DNA of 58,843 nt from Acidobacteriota bacterium (lineage in GTDB: Bacteria; Acidobacteriota; Vicinamibacteria; Vicinamibacterales; UBA2999), in the NCBI GenBank assembly GCA_030650395.1, contig JAUSDY010000011.1, positions 1-58,843 of the forward strand. The letters run 5' to 3'. Every line of letters begins with the position of its first letter. Position 1 is the first letter of the stretch. The notes beneath the pieces are model-generated. The model was not told the DNA's origin. It saw only the letters and a list, made by a program, of their open reading frames with translations, and did not search any database. Made by a program: the position numbers and the translations under genes. Shown here one piece after another: positions 45,679 through 52,754 of this stretch.

Positions 45679-46809
45679 GTGACCAGAGCACTCAGCGCCG
45701 CAGTGGCGGTTATCGCACTCGGGTTGTCGGCCGGCAGCTTTGCCCAGCAGAAGGGCGGCGGCGACGAGACGGGGCCGTACGACTTGGTGGCCGGCTGGCC
45801 GCAGAACTACTGCGGAGCCGGGCACATCATCGGATCCACGGCCGGCATCTGGGCCGAGAGTCCCGACCGCGTCTACATCTTCAGCAGAGGCTGTCTGCCC
45901 GAGCTCAAACCGACCGGTGGCGGCGGGGGCGGCAATTTCATCCCGGAGAGAAACGCCTCGGGCTACGACCTGTCGCAGAAGGATCCGACGCGCCATCCGC
46001 GCTGGGACCACGTCTTCAACGTCGTCGATCGCAACGGCAAGCTGATCGAGTCGTGGGAGCAGCACAACAAGCGGTTCGTCCGGCCGCACCGCATCCTTGT
46101 GAACCCGTATGACCCGGACCGGCATGTGTGGCTGGTCGATGACGGCGCGCACGCGATCTACAAGTTCACCCGCGACGGCAAGCAACTCGTCATGACGGTG
46201 GGCACGCCCATGCAGCCCGGCAACGACGCCACACACTTCAACCGGCCGACCGATATCGCCTGGCTGCCCGACGGAACCTTCTTCGTCAGCGACGGCTACG
46301 TCAACACCCGCGTGGTCAAGTTCGACAAGGACGGCAAATTCATCATAACGTGGGGACAGAAGGGCAACGAGCCGACCGAGACCCGGCCCAGCTATATGAA
46401 CACCGTCCACGCCATCGTGATCGACAAGAACCGGAAAATCTACATCAGCGACCGGGCCAACTCGCGCATCCAGGTCTTCGATGAAAACGGTAAGTTCCTC
46501 GACGCATGGCCGAATGTGCGCCGGCCGTATTCGCTCCTGTTATCCGAAGATCAGCATCTGTGGGTGGCGGACGGCATCACGCAGAAGTTCACCAAGTTCG
46601 ACCTGGCCGGGAAGCTGCTCTACTCGTGGGGCACGTTCGGCGCGTTCCCGGGCGGTTTCTGGGGCGTGCATCAGTTCCACACCGATACGGAAGGCAATCT
46701 CTACACGGCCGACGTGCATGTCGGCCGGCCGCAGAAGTTCAGTCCGAAGAAGGGCGCCAACCCGGCGCATATCATCGGCCGCTACTTTCCGCGTGGGGGC
46801 ACGAACTGA
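45679..46809 (+). CDS. Secreted NHL-repeat beta-propeller protein
   Basis: A 376-residue protein. GTG 45679 follows GGGAGGAGG and opens a signal peptide ending AGSFAQ. Blades include HRILVNPYDPDRHVWLVDDG, TDIAWLPDGTFFVSDGYVN and HAIVIDKNRKIYISDRANS, with KFDKDGKFI returns. It is closely related to the protein at 48050-49261 (shared PYDPDRH or PYDPEKHVW, RPTDIAWLPDGTFF.SDGY) and begins a run of three NHL genes on one strand. Confidence 0.82.
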   Translation: MTRALSAAVAVIALGLSAGSFAQQKGGGDETGPYDLVAGWPQNYCGAGHIIGSTAGIWAESPDRVYIFSRGCLPELKPTGGGGGGNFIPERNASGYDLSQKDPTRHPRWDHVFNVVDRNGKLIESWEQHNKRFVRPHRILVNPYDPDRHVWLVDDGAHAIYKFTRDGKQLVMTVGTPMQPGNDATHFNRPTDIAWLPDGTFFVSDGYVNTRVVKFDKDGKFIITWGQKGNEPTETRPSYMNTVHAIVIDKNRKIYISDRANSRIQVFDENGKFLDAWPNVRRPYSLLLSEDQHLWVADGITQKFTKFDLAGKLLYSWGTFGAFPGGFWGVHQFHTDTEGNLYTADVHVGRPQKFSPKKGANPAHIIGRYFPRGGTN

Positions 46810-46814
46810 CGGCG

Positions 46815-48035
46815 TTGCGGGATCGCGGAACTAGCGGGCGTTATCGCGGAACTAGAGTTCCGCGCTACGGGACGCTGGTGGTAATCGCCGTCGGGCTCGC
46901 GCTCGTCGCCCACGCGTTCGCGCGGGTGACGGGCGCGCAGCCTGCGGTGCAAGTGCCGACGTTCGAGGTCGATCCATTGTGGCCCCGACCTCTGCCCGAA
47001 CGCTGGCTGGTGGGCGCCGTAGTCGGCGTTCACGTCGACGCGCGCGACCACGTCTGGATCGTCCATCGGCCCGGGACGCTGCAGCCGAACGAGACCCGTT
47101 CGATCTGGCATGCCGCACCGCCGGTGATCGAGTTTGACCCGGCGGGTAACGTCGTGTCGTCGTGGGGTGGTCCAGGGGAGGGTTACGAATGGCCCGATCT
47201 CGAGCACGGCATCTACGTCGATGACACCGATCATGTCTGGCTGGGCGGCGGCGGCGAGAAGGATGCGCACATCCTGAAGTTCACGCGCCAGGGCAAGTTC
47301 GTGATGCAGATCGGCCGCAAGGGCCAGGGCACCGGCAGCAACGACGTCCGTAATTTGGGCGGCGCGGCCAACATGACGCTCGACCGCGAGGCGAACGAGC
47401 TCTACGTTGCCGACGGCTACGTCAATCACCGCGTCATCGTCTTTGATGCGACAACCGGGGCGTACAAGCGGCACTGGGGCGCGTACGGCAAGAAACCCGA
47501 CGACGCGTACTTCACGAAAGCCGGCGAGAAACTGCCGAGCCCGTTCAGCGGCGCGGTACAGCACGAGAACCGCCCGAGCAATTACGATCCGGCCGGCCCG
47601 CCACCGCCGCAATTCCGGATCGTGCATGTGGTGCGCATCTCGCGCGATGGCCTCGTCTACGTTTGCGATCGCACCAACGATCGCATCCAGGTGTTCCGCA
47701 AGGACGGCACGTTCGTGAAGGAAGCGTTCGTGGCCCGCCAGACCCTTGGCAGCGGCTCGGTCTGGGACATCGGCTTTTCGACGGACCCTGCGCAGACATT
47801 TCTCATGGTTCCCGACGGCACCAACCAGCAGATCTGGATCCTGCGACGCGACACGTTGCAGGTGATGAGCGCGTTTGGACGCGCCGGCCGATGGGCCGGG
47901 CAGTTCTACGGCGCCCACAATCTTGCCGTGGATTCGAAGGGCAACCTCTTCATCACGGAAACCTATGAAGGAAAGCGGGTCCAGAAGTTCGTGTCTCGAG
48001 GCATGGGACCCGCCTCAGCGCCGTTGCTTCAGTGA
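46815..48035 (+). CDS. Secreted NHL-repeat beta-propeller protein with repeat-derived N-terminus
   Basis: About 406 residues. Blades include HVDARDHVWIVHRPGTL, IYVDDTDHVWLGGGGEKD, NMTLDREANELYVADGYVNH and HNLAVDSKGNLFITETYEGK. The hydrophobic core of its signal peptide (LVVIAVGLALVAHAFA) comes directly after a type B palindrome. There is no ATG; candidate starts are TTG 46815, which would translate the palindrome as RGTRVPRYG and give basic residues before the hydrophobic core, or GTG 46878, which lacks them. The insertion may therefore have created the present signal peptide. Its stop overlaps a GTG of the next frame. Confidence 0.78.
   Translation: MRDRGTSGRYRGTRVPRYGTLVVIAVGLALVAHAFARVTGAQPAVQVPTFEVDPLWPRPLPERWLVGAVVGVHVDARDHVWIVHRPGTLQPNETRSIWHAAPPVIEFDPAGNVVSSWGGPGEGYEWPDLEHGIYVDDTDHVWLGGGGEKDAHILKFTRQGKFVMQIGRKGQGTGSNDVRNLGGAANMTLDREANELYVADGYVNHRVIVFDATTGAYKRHWGAYGKKPDDAYFTKAGEKLPSPFSGAVQHENRPSNYDPAGPPPPQFRIVHVVRISRDGLVYVCDRTNDRIQVFRKDGTFVKEAFVARQTLGSGSVWDIGFSTDPAQTFLMVPDGTNQQIWILRRDTLQVMSAFGRAGRWAGQFYGAHNLAVDSKGNLFITETYEGKRVQKFVSRGMGPASAPLLQ
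46822..46868. repeat. Type B palindrome plus a partial copy (copy 3)
   Basis: A partial arm CGCGGAACTAG (from 46824) is followed by the full unit CGCGGAACTAGAGTTCCGCG (46845-46864, centre changed from AA to AG) and CTAC. It lies in the gap after the first NHL gene and is open in the frame of the next one, so it may encode that protein's N-terminus (RGTRVPRYG). Confidence 0.75.
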
Positions 48036-48049
48036 AAAGGAGAGTCACG

Positions 48050-49261
48050 ATGCTCGCTAGACGTTGGTCGTTCTCGGTGTTGTTCCTCATGGCACTGGCC
48101 GCGGTCGTGGTCATGCCGCAAGAAAAAGGCGGGCAGGAAGAGTTCGGCCCGTACGAGCCCGTGCCCAACTGGCCGCAGCCGTTGCCCGACGGTCCTGACG
48201 GCGTCAAGCACGACGGCTGGACGTGGGGCTCGGTCGGGGCGGTCTACGCGGAGACCCCGGATCGGATCTGGATTGCGCAGCGCGGCGAGTTGCCGCTGCC
48301 GGCCGGCGCCGCGCCGTGGACGCCGTATGCGCTGCTCAGTCCGTCGCGCGGCAGCGCCACCGGCAATGACGATGGGCTGAGCGCGACGTGCGAGCCGACC
48401 GCTGCCAAGCGTGGGTGGCAGCGCCGCTATCACCACGTGATTTTCGTCGTCGACCGCGCCGGCAAGACGGTGCAGTGGTGGCCGCAGCATGACAAGCTGT
48501 TCGAAGCGCCGTGCGGCCGCGGGCCCCACAAGATCAAGATGAGCCCCTACGATCCCGAGAAGCACGTCTGGGTCTTCGACGATCAGCTCCACGTCATCCA
48601 CAAGTTCACCTACGACGGCAAGCTCGTCATGACTCTTGGGACCAAGGGACAGCGCGGGCGCGATGCCGGCCGGTTGTTCGATCGGCCCACCGACATTGCC
48701 TGGTTGCCCGATGGCACCTTCTTCATCAGCGACGGCTATGGCGGCACGCGCGTGGCCAAGTTCAACAAGGACGGGAAGTTCCTGATGGACTGGGGCACGG
48801 CGCCCAAGGACCCGAAGAAACCCGGGCCGAACGAGTTCAATACGGTGCACAGCATCGACATCAGCAAGGATGGCCGCCTGTTCGTCGTCGATCGTGGTCA
48901 CCGCCGCTTCCAGGTGTTCGACCAGAACGGCAAGTTCCTGGACATGTTTACCACCGGCGTGCGGTCGTCCCCGTACGCGCATTACATCTCGACGGATCAG
49001 TTCCTCTGGGTGGCCGACGGCGGCACCATGAGGATGCTCAAGTACGACCTGAACGGGAAGTATTTGTACGGCTGGGGCGCGCCGGGTGGGCAACCCGGGC
49101 AGTTCAACGGCCCGCATTCGCTCACCGTCGACCAGGACGGCAACATGTACACGGCCGAAGTATTCGGCGGCCGCGTGCAGAAATTCCGTCCCAAGCCCGG
49201 CGCGGATCCGGCCAAGGTCATGGGCCAGGAGTTGCGGTACAGAGGCAAAACCGGCAACTGA
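48050..49261 (+). CDS. Secreted NHL-repeat beta-propeller protein
   Basis: A 403-residue protein. ATG 48050 follows AAGGAGAG; the GTG at 48032 adds six residues. A hydrophobic signal segment ends VVVMPQEK. Blades include HKIKMSPYDPEKHVWVFDDQ, DIAWLPDGTFFISDGYGGTR and HSLTVDQDGNMYTAEVFGGR. Its N-terminus (GPYEPVPNWPQPLPD) resembles GPYDLVAGWPQNY of the gene at 45679. Last gene of the receptor/propeller cluster; a perfect inverted repeat follows at 49280-49312. Confidence 0.82.
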   Translation: MLARRWSFSVLFLMALAAVVVMPQEKGGQEEFGPYEPVPNWPQPLPDGPDGVKHDGWTWGSVGAVYAETPDRIWIAQRGELPLPAGAAPWTPYALLSPSRGSATGNDDGLSATCEPTAAKRGWQRRYHHVIFVVDRAGKTVQWWPQHDKLFEAPCGRGPHKIKMSPYDPEKHVWVFDDQLHVIHKFTYDGKLVMTLGTKGQRGRDAGRLFDRPTDIAWLPDGTFFISDGYGGTRVAKFNKDGKFLMDWGTAPKDPKKPGPNEFNTVHSIDISKDGRLFVVDRGHRRFQVFDQNGKFLDMFTTGVRSSPYAHYISTDQFLWVADGGTMRMLKYDLNGKYLYGWGAPGGQPGQFNGPHSLTVDQDGNMYTAEVFGGRVQKFRPKPGADPAKVMGQELRYRGKTGN

Positions 49262-49279
49262 TTCGCCGCCCTACCTGAA

Positions 49280-49312
49280 TGAGGGTGTCAAGCGCGCGGC
49301 TTGACACCCTCA
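49280..49312. repeat. Perfect 14-bp inverted repeat after the NHL cluster
   Basis: TGAGGGTGTCAAGC and GCTTGACACCCTCA pair perfectly around GCGCG. It begins 18 bases after the stop of the last NHL gene. There is no T-run, so a Rho-independent terminator is only one reading; an operator upstream of the kinase gene is another. Confidence 0.6.
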
Positions 49313-49348
49313 TCGCACCCGCGTAACGTGCTCGATCAGCGTGCGGCC

Positions 49349-51034
49349 ATGAGGCTGGTCCAAATTTCCTGGCGAGCGCACCCCATGGTGTTCGCGATCA
49401 CGGCGACCATTGGCGCCGCGGGGCTCGTCCTCTTTCTCCAGCATCGCGCCATTACCACGCTCCAATCCCAGAACCAGGTAATCGTCCGCCAGATCAGCGA
49501 GCAGACGGCGGTCGACATTGCGGTTGAGTTGCGGCGCACCCTCGACGGGCCGGTCTTCGATACCCTCACCGCCGTCAATCATCCGGATCTTCGCGCCGGC
49601 CGGCTCGATCTGGTCACGCAACAGTTTGCCAAAGGCCTCGAAACCTACCCGCACGTCGACCGGTTTTTCGCGTGGAGCAGCAACACCGAAAGGACGACAC
49701 CGGGCGAGGTGTTGTTTTACGGCCGCGACCAGCGTTTCGCTCGCGATCCCGCGCTCGGCCGGGCCGTCATCGATCTGGCGCGTCGCTACGCGCCGACCCA
49801 GCACATTTACGTGGCGGCCGATGACGCCGGATCCGGCAAGCGGCAGCAGATCTTCCTGAGGCTGTTCTGGACCGACGCGCAGCGGCTTGAGTACTTCGCC
49901 GTGCTCGGCTTCGTCGTCGACCCGTCCGACATGCGCCAGCGGTTGTTCGACGGGCTGCCGCGCGCACGTCTGGATGCCCTGCTGGCACGGCGTGCCGGAG
50001 ACCTGCCGCTGAAGCTGCGCGTGACCGACGAGCAGGGCGCGCTGGTGTATGGGAGCGCGAACGCGGGGACGGTGATCGGCCGCGTTGAATTCCCGATGCT
50101 GTTTTATCCCGCCGACGATATTCAATCGCGGCTGGCCATCGGCGTGGCGCCACGGCCATGGTCCATCGAGGTCGGCGCGCCGGAGCCTGCCGGCGCTCTT
50201 GCGAGCATCAGCCAGGGCTATTGGCCCAGCTTGCTGTCGGTCGGTCTCATGCTCGTGGCGCTGGGCCTGACCCTGCAGGCGCATCGGCGCGCCGCGGAAC
50301 TGGCGCAGATGCAGACCGACTTCGTGGCGCACGTCTCGCACCAGTTGAAGACCCCGTTGTCGCTGCTGAGCGCGGCGACCGAGACGCTGCAGATGGATCG
50401 GATCCGGTCACCGGAGAAGCTTGGCGAGTACCTCGACACCATTCGCGCCGAGGCTTCCCGCCTGTCAACGCTGGTGCAACGCGTGCTCGAGTTTTCGCGC
50501 GTGCAGCAGCAACGCAGCTACGAGTTCGAGCACGTCGACTTCGGCGCGCTGACGCGCGAGACGGTGGACGCCTTTGCCCACGGGCTCTCGGGCTGGAACT
50601 TCAGGTTTGAGGCCCACCCGGCCGGGCCCGGACCCCACGTCCGGGCGGATCCGGCCGCCCTCGAACAGGTGATTGCCAATCTGCTCGACAACGCGGTGAA
50701 GTACTCCGGCCCGATCAAGGAGATCACCGTCCGTGTTCGCGCCGAGCGCACCGTGGCGATCGTCGAGGTGGCTGACCGCGGCGTAGGTATTTCAGCCGCG
50801 GATCAGGCCCGGATCTTCGAACGGTTCTACCGGGCTCCGAGCGCGTCGCATCGGCCCGGGTTCGGCCTTGGGCTTCCCATTGTTCGCGAGCTCGTGCACG
50901 CGCACGCCGGACAGGTATTCCTGACGAGTACTCCGGGCGCCGGCAGCACGTTCCGCGTATCGCTGCCGCGCGTCGCCGCGGTGCCCGTGGTGACGCCGTC
51001 GCCCGCATTAGACTCACCGGAGGCGGCCTCATGA
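49349..51034 (+). CDS. Sensor histidine kinase
   Basis: A 561-residue membrane kinase. A first membrane helix (about 13-32), a periplasmic sensor of about 250 residues, and a second helix (SLLSVGLMLVALGLTL, about 293-308) are followed by HisKA with the phospho-acceptor His in FVAHVSHQLKTPLS. The ATPase domain has NLLDNAVKYSG, VADRGVGIS, FERFYRA and GFGLGLPIV. It is complete. ATG 49349 is chosen over TTG 49301, which would run through the inverted repeat region. It overlaps the regulator gene by four bases (ATGA), so the pair is one two-component system. Confidence 0.9.
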   Translation: MRLVQISWRAHPMVFAITATIGAAGLVLFLQHRAITTLQSQNQVIVRQISEQTAVDIAVELRRTLDGPVFDTLTAVNHPDLRAGRLDLVTQQFAKGLETYPHVDRFFAWSSNTERTTPGEVLFYGRDQRFARDPALGRAVIDLARRYAPTQHIYVAADDAGSGKRQQIFLRLFWTDAQRLEYFAVLGFVVDPSDMRQRLFDGLPRARLDALLARRAGDLPLKLRVTDEQGALVYGSANAGTVIGRVEFPMLFYPADDIQSRLAIGVAPRPWSIEVGAPEPAGALASISQGYWPSLLSVGLMLVALGLTLQAHRRAAELAQMQTDFVAHVSHQLKTPLSLLSAATETLQMDRIRSPEKLGEYLDTIRAEASRLSTLVQRVLEFSRVQQQRSYEFEHVDFGALTRETVDAFAHGLSGWNFRFEAHPAGPGPHVRADPAALEQVIANLLDNAVKYSGPIKEITVRVRAERTVAIVEVADRGVGISAADQARIFERFYRAPSASHRPGFGLGLPIVRELVHAHAGQVFLTSTPGAGSTFRVSLPRVAAVPVVTPSPALDSPEAAS

Positions 51035-51741
51035 ACCGGCCGGCGCTGCATCAGGACGATGCCAGGCACGTCCTGGTGATCGAGGACGAACCGCAGTTGC
51101 GGTCGATGCTGACTGACAACCTCGAATTCGAAGGGTATCAAGTGACCGCGGTGGCCTCGGGCGAGGAGGGCTTGAGCGCGTTTGACAACCACGCCTTCGC
51201 GTTGTTGCTGCTCGACATCATGTTGCCGGGCATGAGCGGATTCGAGGTCTGCCAGTCGCTGCGCGCGCGCGGCACCCGCGTTCCGATCATCGTGCTGACG
51301 GCCCGCACGCACGAGCGCGATCGCGTGAAGGGCCTGGACCTCGGCGCGGACGACTACGTGAGCAAGCCGTTCAGCGTGCGCGAGTTGCTGGCGCGGGTCC
51401 GTGCCCAGGTCCGTCGAGACGACTGGCACTCAGTTCCAGGCGAGAACTTCTCGTTCGGCGACGTGGTGGTCAAGCCGCAGCAGCGGCTGGTGACGCGCAA
51501 GGGCCGGCGCGTCGCGCTGTCGGCGCGCGAGTTCGAGCTGCTCCGCTACCTGTTCGCCCATCGCAACGAAGTGGTGAGCCGCGAACAGCTCTTGCGCGAC
51601 GTCTGGGGTTACAGCCAGTTGTCGGTCACGCGCACGGTCGACAACTACGTTGCCAAGCTTCGGACGCAGTTGGAGCCCAAACCGCACGAGCCCCGCTACA
51701 TCGTCACGGTGCATGGCACCGGCTATCAGCTCCTGGTCTGA
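51031..51741 (+). CDS. OmpR-family response regulator
   Basis: A 236-residue regulator. The receiver has VIEDEP, the phospho-acceptor Asp in LLLLDIMLPG, and Lys in YVSKPFS. The winged-helix DNA-binding domain (about 140-235) has LSAREFELLRYLFAHRNEVVS, RTVDNYVAKLRTQLE and IVTVHGTGYQLL. Partner of the kinase just upstream. Targets are not visible; the transglycosylase that follows is separated by a long repeat and may be independent. Confidence 0.92.
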   Translation: MNRPALHQDDARHVLVIEDEPQLRSMLTDNLEFEGYQVTAVASGEEGLSAFDNHAFALLLLDIMLPGMSGFEVCQSLRARGTRVPIIVLTARTHERDRVKGLDLGADDYVSKPFSVRELLARVRAQVRRDDWHSVPGENFSFGDVVVKPQQRLVTRKGRRVALSAREFELLRYLFAHRNEVVSREQLLRDVWGYSQLSVTRTVDNYVAKLRTQLEPKPHEPRYIVTVHGTGYQLLV

Positions 51742-51756
51742 CGTTCTGCCCAATAA

Positions 51757-51908
51757 GGTGCGTACGGTGCGTACAGTTCCTAAAGTGCGTACTGTGCACC
51801 TGTACCTAGGGTGCCCAAGGTGCCAGGGGACGCCGAGCACCCCTTTAGGCACCCTTGTAACCTCTGCACTGTGCGCACCTAAGGCACTGTACGCACCCCC
51901 AGGCACCT
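51757..51908. repeat. GGTGCGTAC-word hairpin, left of the transglycosylase gene
   Basis: GGTGCGTAC is repeated in 9-base phase, followed by AGTTCCTAAAGTGCGTACTG and GTGCC words. The far side has GCACTGTGCGCACC and CACTGTACGCACC as the inverse. The first 40 bases closely match the start of the repeat at 52597, so the intervening gene is flanked by direct copies. Confidence 0.7.
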
Positions 51909-51953
51909 AGTTTTTGTGGTACGCGCGTTGCAGCCGTCCGATGTGGGTAAACG

Positions 51954-52595
51954 ATGACACCGCCATTCAACAGTTCAGGCGTGCTGGGAGGTCCCGAACG
52001 GCGGCACCTCGACCGTCGCGGCCGGGAACGGAGCGGCCCCGATCGGCGCAAACAAGCCCGGCGGAGACGCACTCGGACCGTGCTGCTGGCGGCGGCCATG
52101 TCATCGGCGCCCGGCCTTCGGCCCATGATCGCCCTCTTCCCAGTCGGCAGTGTCGTCAAGCCGATGGTTGATGTGTCCACCGAGTTCGAAGTCGTGCCCG
52201 CAAAGAAAGCCTACGAAGACATCATCCAGGAAGCGGCCAAGACCTACAATATCGATCCGGCGCTGATCCGTGCCGTGATGCAGGCCGAGTCGGCCTTTCA
52301 TCCCTACGTGGTCTCTCGTGCCGGCGCCGAAGGACTGATGCAACTGATGCCCGATCTCGCCGACGAAATGGGCGTGACCGACTCGTTCGATCCGCGCGAG
52401 AACATCATGGGCGGGGCGCGCTATCTGAAGCAGTTACTCGATCAGCACAACGGCAACATCGCGTTGACCCTGGCGAGTTATAATGCCGGCCCCGGCAACG
52501 TCAAGCGTTACGGCGGCGTGCCGCCTTTCAAGGAAACGCGCACCTACGTCAAGAAGATCAAAGCCATCCTCAAGCGCGATCAACCCGCGGATTAG
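51954..52595 (+). CDS. Lytic transglycosylase (SLT domain)
   Basis: A 213-residue protein. A basic, disordered N-terminus (about 15-42) and one hydrophobic segment (about 43-65, TVLLAAAMSSAPGLRPMIAL) suggest membrane anchoring. The SLT goose-lysozyme-like domain follows, with the catalytic Glu in VMQAESAFHP, then GLMQLMPDLADEMG, GARYLKQLLDQHNGN and LASYNAGPGNVKRYGG. It should cleave peptidoglycan between MurNAc and GlcNAc. It is bounded on both sides by related hairpin repeats. Confidence 0.88.
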   Translation: MTPPFNSSGVLGGPERRHLDRRGRERSGPDRRKQARRRRTRTVLLAAAMSSAPGLRPMIALFPVGSVVKPMVDVSTEFEVVPAKKAYEDIIQEAAKTYNIDPALIRAVMQAESAFHPYVVSRAGAEGLMQLMPDLADEMGVTDSFDPRENIMGGARYLKQLLDQHNGNIALTLASYNAGPGNVKRYGGVPPFKETRTYVKKIKAILKRDQPAD

Positions 52596-52596
52596 A

Positions 52597-52733
52597 GGTG
52601 CGTACGGTGCGTACCGTTCCTAAGGGTGCGTACTGTGCACTGGTGCAGAGGGTGCAGAGGTGCAGCGGTACCCGGCACTGTTGGCACCAAAGCACCGCAC
52701 GCACCCTTGGAACAGTACGCACCGTACGCACTT
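52597..52733. repeat. GGTGCGTAC-word hairpin, right of the transglycosylase gene
   Basis: It starts one base after the stop codon: GGTGCGTAC twice in 9-base phase, CGTTCCTAAG, GGTGCGTACTGTGCACTG, then GGTGCAGAG units. The inverse is GTGCGTACTGTTCC read from the far end. It is very similar to 51757-51908 in the first 40 bases and different in the loop. Confidence 0.7.
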
Positions 52734-52754
52734 TTGAGTAGATACTAGGCGGCC

